A program made the position numbers and the translations under genes. From the NCBI GenBank assembly GCA_965279085.1, contig OZ257149.1, forward strand, positions 3,844,001 through 3,908,000: DNA of 64,000 bases, written 5' to 3'. The stretch is from UBA7672 sp965279085. Its GTDB lineage: Bacteria > Pseudomonadota > Alphaproteobacteria > Caulobacterales > Hyphomonadaceae. The notes under the pieces were generated by a model. That model did no database searches. It was not told the DNA's origin and worked only from the letters and a program-made list of their open reading frames with translations. Shown in pieces: positions 57,288-64,000 of this stretch (position 1 is the first letter of the stretch; every line of letters begins with the position of its first letter).

Positions 57288-60266
57288 ATGCAGTACTCAT
57301 CCGTCCGCAAAGCTCTGATTGCGTGCTTCCTCGCGCTCGGCTTTTCGGCCTGCGCTGCCACTGGCGCGGATGTTGAAGCCGCCGCCCCGCCTGCCGAAGC
57401 GCCCCAATCGGCCGCTTTCGCGCAACCTTCTGGGCCATTGATCGCGAGCGCCCGCCAACTAACATTCGAGGGCCTGCGGGCAGGCGAGGGTTATTTCTCC
57501 GCTGACGGCTCGCAGATGATCTTCCAGTCGGAGCGTGAGTCCGACAATCCGTTCTACCAGATGTATCTCATGGATCTGGCGTCAGGCGACGTGCGCCGCG
57601 TGTCGCCCGGTTACGGCAAGACCACCTGCGGCTGGATCAGCCCGGACAAGAAGAAGGTGGCGTTCGCCTCCACGCAGGACGATCCCGAAGCCAAAAAGAA
57701 GATGGCCGACGAGATCGCCTTCCGTAAGAGTGGCCAGACGCGCCGCTACGCGTGGGACTATGACGCGACCTACGACATCCAGGAATTCGATCTCGCGAGC
57801 GGCAAGTACAAGAACCTCACGCACACGCTGGGCTACGATGCCGAAGGCGCTTATTCGCCTGACGGCAAGCAGATCGTCTTCTCCTCCAACCGCAACATTT
57901 ACGCCCGCGCGCAGACTGAAGCCGAGAAGAAGCAGCTCGAACTCGATCCGGCCTACTTCCTCGACGTCTACGTGATGAACGCCGACGGATCGAACGTTCG
58001 CCAGCTCACCAATGTGCCGGGCTATGACGGCGGCACGTTCTGGAGCCCGGACGGCAAGCGTATCATCTGGCGGCGCTTCTCCGAGGATGGCGCGCGCGCC
58101 GAAGTCTACACGATGAACGCCGACGGGACGGATCAGCGCAAGATCACCAATGTCGGCGCGATGTCGTGGGCGCCGATCTTCCACCCGTCGGGCGACTACA
58201 TCATCTTCTCGACCAACGTTCTCGGCTTCGCGAACTTCGAACTCTATCTCGTCGATGCCGCCGGCAAGCGCGAGCCCATCCGCGTGACGGAACGCGAAGG
58301 CTTTGACGGCCTGCCGATGTTCCATCCGGACGGCAAGCGCATCGCATGGACATCGAACAACACGGCCAACAAGACATCGCAGATTTTCGTGGGCGACTGG
58401 AACGACGCCGAAGCGCGCCGTCTCCTTGGTCTCGACGCCAAGGGCGCGTTGCTCGCGAACTTCACGCCGCAGGCATCGGCCGCCGCCACCAGCTCTGCCA
58501 TCTCCGAAGCCGACCTGCGCCGCCACGTCGAGGCCCTCGCTTCGCCCGACATGGAAGGCCGTCTCACCGGCACGCCCGGCGGCAAGCGTGCGGCTGACTA
58601 TGTAGCCACGTCCTTCAAGGCCTCCGGCCTCCAGCCCGTGGGCGATGCCGGAACCTTCCTGCAGAGCTTCGAGTTCACCGCCGGCGTCTCGCTCGGCAAG
58701 GACAACTCGTTGACCGCCACGATCGGCGGCGCTCCTCTCGCCCTCAAGGCCGACGCGGACTGGCGCCCGCTTTCATTCTCGCGCACCGGCGCTGCTGCGT
58801 CTGGCGACGTTGTTTTCGCCGGCTATGGCCTCAAGGCGCCCAAGGATGGCGACAACGCGGAATACGATTCCTACGCGCACCTCGACGTCGAAGGGAAATG
58901 GGTGCTCGTGTATCGCGGCCTGCCCAACAACGTGGACTCAAAAACGCGCGTCCACCTCTCGCGCTTCTCAGACATGCGCTACAAGGCGTCGGCGGCGCGC
59001 GCCAACAAGGCGGCGGGCATCATCTTCGCGCCGCAGCCCGGTGTCGAAGCCGACGAGCTGCCGAAGCTGTCCTACGAATCCGGCTCGGGCGCCTCGGCGC
59101 TCCCGGTCGTGGCTGTCAACCGCAAGACGGCTGACGCCATGCTCGCGCGCGCCGGCAAGAACATGACCACGCTCGCCGCCAGCCTGGACAAGGGCGACAT
59201 GGTCGCCGGCCTCCCGCTTAATGGCGTGAAAGTCGCGGCCAATGTCTCGCTGGCCTACGAGCGCCGCAATGGCTTCAACGTTCTCGGCCGTCTCGGCCTT
59301 GGTGGGCCCGCCGATGCGCCCACGCTTGTCATCGGCGCGCACCTCGATCACCTCGGCCGAGGCGAAGCCTCTGGCTCGCTGGCGCGTGGCAATGAACGCG
59401 GCGAGATCCACCACGGAGCCGACGACAATGCCTCCGGCGTCGCTGGTCTGCTCGAGATCGCCGAGTACTTCGCGGCGGAACGCGCAGCCGGCCGCCTCAC
59501 GGGCGTACGCGATGTCGTCTTCGCGGCATGGGAAGGCGAGGAACTGGGCCTGCTCGGTTCGGCCTACTTCATCGAGGACGCCAAGGAGAAGTCAGGAAAG
59601 GATACGTTGGGCGGTTCCTTCTCGGCTTACCTGAACATGGACATGATCGGCCGTCTCCGTGAGGCGCTCATCCTTCAGGGCGTCGGCTCATCGAGCGTCT
59701 GGTCCCGTGAGATCGAGCAGCGGAACGCCGTCGTCGGGCTGCCCGTCACCATCATCTCGGACACCTACCTGCCGACGGACGCGACCTCGTTCTACATCGC
59801 AGGCGTCCCGATCCTCGCCGCCTTCACCGGCTCGCATGAGGAATATCACTCCCCGCGCGATACGCCCGACCTCATCAACTACAAGGGCCTCCACGACGTG
59901 ACGCGCCTGATGTCACTCATCGCCACGTCACAGGTGCGGGCTGCGGCGGCACCCGACTACATCAAGGTCGAGCAGACCCAGTCTCAGGGCCGCGTCGGCA
60001 ATGTCTTCCTCGGCACCATCCCCGACTATTCGTCAGAGAACATCAAGGGCCTGAAGATCTCCGGCGTCGTGCAGGGCGGCCCCGCCGCCAAGGCGGGCCT
60101 GCAGGGCGGCGACATCATCGTCGGCCTCGGCGGCGCTCAGCTCGAGAACATCTACGACTACATGCAGGCCATGAACGGCCTCAAGGTCGATCAGGAAACC
60201 GATGTCGTGGTCGAGAGGGGCGGAAAACGCCTGAACCTGAAGCTGACGCCGACGGTGAGGGAGTAG
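57288..60266 (+). CDS. Lipoprotein with TolB-like propeller, M28 peptidase and PDZ domains
   Basis: A 992-residue lipoprotein (signal ending FLALGFSAC). Residues about 50-395 form PD40/TolB-type propeller blades (for example GYDGGTFWSPDGKRIIWRR in part SPDGKRIIWRR). About 410-870 is an M28 aminopeptidase with inserted PA domain: His685 (GAHLDHLG), Asp712 (HGADDNASG), Glu751/752 (WEGEELG), the MDMIG Asp and HEEYHSPRD His as zinc or catalytic residues. About 905-992 is a PDZ domain. It is a probable outer-membrane or periplasmic protease with its own substrate-guiding modules. Confidence 0.9.
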   Translation: MQYSSVRKALIACFLALGFSACAATGADVEAAAPPAEAPQSAAFAQPSGPLIASARQLTFEGLRAGEGYFSADGSQMIFQSERESDNPFYQMYLMDLASGDVRRVSPGYGKTTCGWISPDKKKVAFASTQDDPEAKKKMADEIAFRKSGQTRRYAWDYDATYDIQEFDLASGKYKNLTHTLGYDAEGAYSPDGKQIVFSSNRNIYARAQTEAEKKQLELDPAYFLDVYVMNADGSNVRQLTNVPGYDGGTFWSPDGKRIIWRRFSEDGARAEVYTMNADGTDQRKITNVGAMSWAPIFHPSGDYIIFSTNVLGFANFELYLVDAAGKREPIRVTEREGFDGLPMFHPDGKRIAWTSNNTANKTSQIFVGDWNDAEARRLLGLDAKGALLANFTPQASAAATSSAISEADLRRHVEALASPDMEGRLTGTPGGKRAADYVATSFKASGLQPVGDAGTFLQSFEFTAGVSLGKDNSLTATIGGAPLALKADADWRPLSFSRTGAAASGDVVFAGYGLKAPKDGDNAEYDSYAHLDVEGKWVLVYRGLPNNVDSKTRVHLSRFSDMRYKASAARANKAAGIIFAPQPGVEADELPKLSYESGSGASALPVVAVNRKTADAMLARAGKNMTTLAASLDKGDMVAGLPLNGVKVAANVSLAYERRNGFNVLGRLGLGGPADAPTLVIGAHLDHLGRGEASGSLARGNERGEIHHGADDNASGVAGLLEIAEYFAAERAAGRLTGVRDVVFAAWEGEELGLLGSAYFIEDAKEKSGKDTLGGSFSAYLNMDMIGRLREALILQGVGSSSVWSREIEQRNAVVGLPVTIISDTYLPTDATSFYIAGVPILAAFTGSHEEYHSPRDTPDLINYKGLHDVTRLMSLIATSQVRAAAAPDYIKVEQTQSQGRVGNVFLGTIPDYSSENIKGLKISGVVQGGPAAKAGLQGGDIIVGLGGAQLENIYDYMQAMNGLKVDQETDVVVERGGKRLNLKLTPTVRE

Positions 60267-60666
60267 CCGCGCAGGCGACTGCGCAGCCCATTGCTGTATG
60301 TTCCAGGATCTGCGGGTAGGTCTGCGACGCGCGAGCCCGGCCGGCAACCCGCACTGCATATGACATGAAAGCCGGAAGCACCGGACAGGCGTCACGGCGC
60401 CTGTTCCGCACCGCCTGGATCCATCACGTTCAGCTGAGAGACGGCGGTTCGGTCCCTCCGACAGACTCTGGCTGCCGCGTTTCGTTGTCCGGCATGGGTG
60501 TAACGCGCCGTTGTGGCGGTGTTTCGGACCGGGTTGAGGCTGTAACATCGCCTGTAACCGTAATTCACTGACATCCTGGCCGGGTCTCCTGTCTAAGGAT
60601 CGTTCGACTCACGCGCGTTTCGGGGGCGCGCATTGGACGGACGACAACCCTCGGGGAGGAAGTACA
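60267..60666. other. Leader region of the second TonB receptor gene
   Basis: A 400-bp noncoding stretch. It contains an inverted repeat ACAGGCG/CGCCTGT near 60395-60415 and two CTGTAAC motifs 12 bp apart near 60540-60558 that look like regulator half-sites. The conserved boxes of a cobalamin riboswitch were looked for and not found. No gene is seen. Confidence 0.5.
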
Positions 60667-62766
60667 GTGAACCGGATTTCGAACTATCGTCGCCTGCTTT
60701 GCAGCGGGTCTAGCCTGCTGGCGCTGGGGCTTACGGTGATTGCCCCGGCCATGGCTCAGACCGGGACTGTCGCACCCGATACCAGCCGCGACGTGGTGGT
60801 GATCGTCGGCCAGACGATCGAGGAAACACTGCCGCAAGAACTGGAGAAATACGGTTCCGATCTGGAGGTTGTGACCTCGGAGGAAATCCGCAACCAGCTC
60901 TTTGTTGACGCCCAGCAGGCGATGCAGATGAAGGTGCCGGGCCTGTTCGTCGCCTCGCGCGGCGGCCCCTTCTCCTACATGGATATCTCGCTGCAGGGCT
61001 CCCGGACGCAGGACATGCTGCTCCTAGTCGACGGCGTCCGCATCAACAACCGCCTCTATTCCACGACCATGTCCGACACGCTGCCCGCCAGCATGATCGA
61101 GCGGATAGAGGTGCTGAAAGGCGGGCAGGGGCTGTTCTATGGAACCCAGTCCGCAGCTGGCGTCATCAACTTCGTCACCCGTGGCTATACGGACGACTTC
61201 AGCGGCCTGCTCACCGTCGGCGGCGATACCAACGACAGCGTCCACTATGATGGATACGTCCGCGGCAAGGCCGGCCCGGGCAACTACGTGCTTTACGCCT
61301 CGCAGGACAAGACAGACGGCTACAATCACTACGACGCGCGTCAGCCGTCATCCTCGGATCTCGACCGCAGCGCCGACGTCTGGTCGGTAGGCGGCAAGTA
61401 TCGCATCGAGCTGACTGAAAACCTCGCCATCGACGCGCGCTATCAGCACACCGACGCGCGTCTCGACAACACGAACCCCACGCTTGTCGCTTACTCCAAG
61501 AACGAGCGCGATGAAGACATCGCCAGCCTCGGCGTAGACTACCAGCCGACCGACTGGGCGCAGTTCCTCGTGAAGGGCTATTGGCACGACTGGGATTCGA
61601 CCTACACCACGATCCGTAACGTCGTCACGCCGGGCACGGGCGCGATCACCGGACAAACGATCACCGACCTCAACACCTACTGGGGCTTCGAGGACAAGGG
61701 CATCAACGCCCTCGCCAAGCTCACGCCGGAAGGTCCGTTCGAATACATCGTCGGCTACGACTTCCAGCAGTATTCCGGCAAGGACGACGTCCTGCTGATC
61801 GCCGAGCAGGAAGAGGAGGTAAATGCCTTCTTCGGGCAGATCCGCTCCGACAAGCTGATCGAGAACGCCAGCTTCGCGGTCGGCGTTCGCCACAACGAAA
61901 CCACCGGCTCCAGCAAGACGATCTGGAATGCGTCGGCCCGCTACGATTTCTCGCCGTCGCTCTATGCACAGGCGAATTTCGGCACGAGCTTCCTGCTGCC
62001 GACGGCTGAGCAGCTCTACGCAATCGATCCGTTCTCGACGCTCGGTAATCCGAACATCGAGGCCGAAGAGGCCGACAATTTCAACATCGGTCTTGGAGGC
62101 GAGTTTGACGCTGGTCCGGTCCTGGGCTGGCAGGCGACATACTTCGCGCGCGACATCGACAACCGCATCCAGTTCGCCGACTGCCTCTCACCGGGCGATC
62201 CGGATTACTCCCCGGCCGTCGATTGCGCGATCCTGTATCCTAGCCTCGGTCCGGCCTATTACAACGAAGGCTTCTACATAAACCTTCCGGGCACGGTCGA
62301 AGTGCGCGGCTTCGAACTCTCGGGCACTGCCGACTTCCGCAATGGCTTCACTGCCGTCGCGAGCTATACAGACGCCCAGTCAGAGGATGCCAACGGCAAC
62401 CAGCTGGCGCGCATTCCGAAGCAGTACGGCAAGGTTGGCGCGAGCTATGAAGCCGATCAATGGGGTATCGATGGCAACGTGCTGTGGGTCGGCGAGCTGA
62501 ACTCGACTGCCCTGCCGACCTTCGGAGCCCAGAACTTCGGCGACTATCTGGTCGTCGATGTCGCCGCACACCTCTTCCTCGACGCGGACCACAAGCACAA
62601 GCTCACCGCCCGCGTTGAGAACCTGTTCGACGAGGAATACCGCACCGCTGTTGGCGTAGGTAACATCGACGGCACGGGCATCGGGGGCGTGCCGGTTCAA
62701 CGCTTCCTCGTCGGGACGCTTGGCGTGCCGCAGACCCTCCACGTCTCCTACAGCTACGCGTTCTAG
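60667..62766 (+). CDS. TonB-dependent receptor (BtuB/FepA-like)
   Basis: A 699-residue outer-membrane receptor starting with GTG at 60667, preceded by GGGGAGGA at 6 bases. The signal is LLALGLTVIAPAMAQ, followed by a TonB-box-like RDVVVIVGQ and a plug (QAMQMKVPGLFVASRGG, LLLVDGVRINNRLYS, RIEVLKGGQGLFYGTQSAAG in part VLKGGQGLFYGTQSAAG). The barrel ends in LHVSYSYAF. BtuB-like plugs import cobalamin or siderophores; the ligand is undecided. The lack of a B12 riboswitch argues mildly against cobalamin. Confidence 0.9.
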   Translation: MNRISNYRRLLCSGSSLLALGLTVIAPAMAQTGTVAPDTSRDVVVIVGQTIEETLPQELEKYGSDLEVVTSEEIRNQLFVDAQQAMQMKVPGLFVASRGGPFSYMDISLQGSRTQDMLLLVDGVRINNRLYSTTMSDTLPASMIERIEVLKGGQGLFYGTQSAAGVINFVTRGYTDDFSGLLTVGGDTNDSVHYDGYVRGKAGPGNYVLYASQDKTDGYNHYDARQPSSSDLDRSADVWSVGGKYRIELTENLAIDARYQHTDARLDNTNPTLVAYSKNERDEDIASLGVDYQPTDWAQFLVKGYWHDWDSTYTTIRNVVTPGTGAITGQTITDLNTYWGFEDKGINALAKLTPEGPFEYIVGYDFQQYSGKDDVLLIAEQEEEVNAFFGQIRSDKLIENASFAVGVRHNETTGSSKTIWNASARYDFSPSLYAQANFGTSFLLPTAEQLYAIDPFSTLGNPNIEAEEADNFNIGLGGEFDAGPVLGWQATYFARDIDNRIQFADCLSPGDPDYSPAVDCAILYPSLGPAYYNEGFYINLPGTVEVRGFELSGTADFRNGFTAVASYTDAQSEDANGNQLARIPKQYGKVGASYEADQWGIDGNVLWVGELNSTALPTFGAQNFGDYLVVDVAAHLFLDADHKHKLTARVENLFDEEYRTAVGVGNIDGTGIGGVPVQRFLVGTLGVPQTLHVSYSYAF

Positions 62767-63296
62767 GAGCCGGTGAGGCGCAAATGAAACGACGCAACCG
62801 CGTAACAGGCGCCTGTAAGGTCTGTAACAAGGTGCCATCCGAAGCGGCAACCGTAAATAACTTACGGACCCGGCAGGGGTCGTGTTCGATCCCTCCAGGC
62901 TGCCGGAAATGAATCGACGCAACGGACCGCAGACACATTCACAGCCGCGTGCAACTCACGGCGCCAAACAGACCACGAACCATGGTCTCCAGCTTCCACG
63001 CTCTCCTCCTCCTTGTGGGGCTGACCATGCCAACTGCCGCTGCGGACCTATCCGAGGTCCGCAGCGGCATTTTTGGCAACGCCGTGCGCAATTCGCGAGA
63101 TCCAGCCCTGTCTTTGGCTTGGCCGGGACCAACAACGGCCGATGGCTGAACTTCGGTAACGACCGAACGCGGACCGGCTCCGCAGGCTGTGGTGGAGTTT
63201 CGAGAACGCGAGTTCGGGAGGGTCGGAGCCTGCGACATGAATCTCCGCCGCGGCGGGCAACGCACGTCGAGATACGACACGCTTTTCAGCAACCGC
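62767..63296. other. Structured noncoding region after the TonB receptor gene
   Basis: A 530-bp interval without a convincing protein gene. It holds a CTGTAAC/CTGTAAG cluster with the ACAGGCGCCTGT palindrome (near 62805-62830), a CCGTAA/TTACGG hairpin (62851-62867), a CCGGCAG..CTGCCGG stem-loop (62870-62905) and the strong terminator at 63035. It may encode a short RNA or a long 3' UTR. Confidence 0.45.
63035..63074 (+). terminator. Strong Rho-independent terminator
   Basis: A perfect 15-bp stem, TGCCGCTGCGGACCT / AGGTCCGCAGCGGCA, with loop ATCCG and five Ts. It lies 268 bp after the TonB receptor stop and ends either that transcript or a separate RNA starting in the interval. Confidence 0.85.
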
Positions 63297-64000
63297 CTAA
63301 CGCACAGCCTTCAGCTCCTGGGCGTCGATATTGTAGAGGCCCGGGTTGAAGTTGGGGTCGTTGGTCAGGATGTAGCTGTCGGCGTTGTTGACGCGCCAGG
63401 CGTGATCATAGGTGTTGTCGAGCTTCACCGTGCCGCCATAGACGGGATCCTCGTAGGTCTCGACGCCGCGAATGCCGTCAATGCGCTTGCGCTGCATGCG
63501 GTCATCAGCAGTCTCGCCCGTCTGCGAGACCGGCGCGGGATCGGCGAAGCTGTTCTTCACCGCGCGCTCGCCAGCGGCCTTGTTGGCGGCGATTGTGTTC
63601 GCCGTCATGGCGGCTCCGGCGGCCACGATGATCGCCGCACGATCCTTGACGCCTTGCGTCTGGATGCCGCCGATCTTCAGCATGAGCTCGAAGTATTTCT
63701 CCGCCCACTCGTCTTCCGCCTTCACTGACTTGCGGATCGCCTCCGCGACCTTCCGGTTGAACGTGCCCTTGGGACCAGTCGCTGCGAAAGTGCTGTTGGT
63801 TTCCGCTGTCAGCGTCATCAGGGGCGGGCCGCCCAGCGGGTTGTAGGTCTGGCTGAGATAGAACAGGCCGGTCGCGGCCACGACGCCTTCATACTCAGCG
63901 CCGTTGTAGTTGAACGTGAAGGCCAGCTCGCCCGCATCTGCCCAGCCCCGTATGCCCAGGCCGCTATTGTTGATCATCGAGAGGTTAGCTTCGATATTCT
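63297..64000 (-). CDS. Protein of unknown function (5' end beyond window)
   Basis: The frame stays open past the ATG at 63977 to the window edge (upstream codons read ..EANLS), so the gene very likely starts outside. The visible C-terminal 230 residues include a glycine-rich beta region (NYNGAEYEGVVAATGLFYLS), an Ala-rich helix (AAIIVAAGAAMTANTIAANKAAG in part AAGAAMTANTIAANKAAG) and an acidic/aromatic tail (TYDHAWRVNNADSYILTNDP). I recognise no family. A secreted or surface protein is possible. Confidence 0.65.
   Translation of the reverse strand, partial: NIEANLSMINNSGLGIRGWADAGELAFTFNYNGAEYEGVVAATGLFYLSQTYNPLGGPPLMTLTAETNSTFAATGPKGTFNRKVAEAIRKSVKAEDEWAEKYFELMLKIGGIQTQGVKDRAAIIVAAGAAMTANTIAANKAAGERAVKNSFADPAPVSQTGETADDRMQRKRIDGIRGVETYEDPVYGGTVKLDNTYDHAWRVNNADSYILTNDPNFNPGLYNIDAQELKAVR

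Noticed and set aside
60267..60666. Cobalamin riboswitch in front of the BtuB-like receptor
   Set aside because: The GCCACTG box and the other conserved riboswitch segments could not be found on either strand.
62870..62910. tRNA or tmRNA fragment suggested by a GTTCGATCC segment
   Set aside because: The bases around it do not form a T-stem, and there is no acceptor stem, anticodon arm or CCA. The tmRNA start sequence is absent.

Overview
The window looks like chromosomal DNA of a GC-rich alphaproteobacterium, most likely from the Caulobacterales/Hyphomonadaceae group. The evidence is the alphaproteobacterial 16S rRNA, the rrn order 16S-tRNA-Ile-tRNA-Ala-23S-5S-tRNA-fMet, an hfaABD-type holdfast-anchor operon as found in stalked bacteria, TonB-dependent receptors, and many outer-membrane or periplasmic lipoproteins and peptidases. 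Genus-level placement cannot be settled by eye. Both window ends cut a gene.

Layout. 1-5103: three tandem DUF885 lipoprotein peptidase-like genes, ending in a terminator hairpin that lies inside the 3' end of a convergent TIR/Sel1-repeat membrane protein gene (5114-6511). 6589-10629: a sterol desaturase-type hydroxylase, divergent from a CocE-type hydrolase and a saccharopine-dehydrogenase-like reductase. 11178-15036: two small paralogous lipoproteins, then the hfaA-hfaB-hfaD operon on the minus strand. 15286-17084: a DAO-type oxidase and a two-CBS-domain protein. 17404-23221: a complete rRNA operon with its promoter, three tRNAs and a terminator. 23255-27565: an acyltransferase, pirin, an S10-type carboxypeptidase and a DUF2946 protein. 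27633-30116: a TonB-dependent receptor and a stand-alone receiver protein. 30316-33226: a DevBCA/MacAB-like ABC exporter (permease, ATPase, membrane-fusion lipoprotein) behind two palindromes. 33230-37001: a secreted sugar-dehydrogenase-like lipoprotein divergent from feoAB, with a Fur-box-like palindrome between them.

37062-44700: a YdeI/DUF1905 protein, an M48 protease with a TerB-like tail, and a glycine-cleavage operon gcvT-gcvH-(PaiB-like)-gcvPA-gcvPB led by a tandem glycine riboswitch. 44829-47954: an epoxide-hydrolase-like enzyme, panD, a SIMPL-domain lipoprotein and an unknown membrane protein. 48009-55503: a catabolic-looking group made of a D-threonine-aldolase-like enzyme, a GMC oxidoreductase, an N-acyl-D-amino-acid deacylase, a class III CoA-transferase, a crotonase and a nitronate-monooxygenase-like enzyme. 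55765-62766: an Hsp70-like ATPase without a substrate-binding domain, a TolB-propeller/M28 peptidase/PDZ lipoprotein and a second TonB receptor. 63297 to the end: a protein of unknown function.

The most interesting items are the regular eightfold ~47-residue repeat in the HfaD-like adhesin, the TIR protein with an intact candidate catalytic glutamate, the FMN-binding PaiB-like gene coupled into the glycine-cleavage operon, the shared Fur-type site between feoAB and a dehydrogenase gene, and the D-amino-acid/CoA catabolic cluster. I saw no CRISPR array, prophage or intact insertion sequence.
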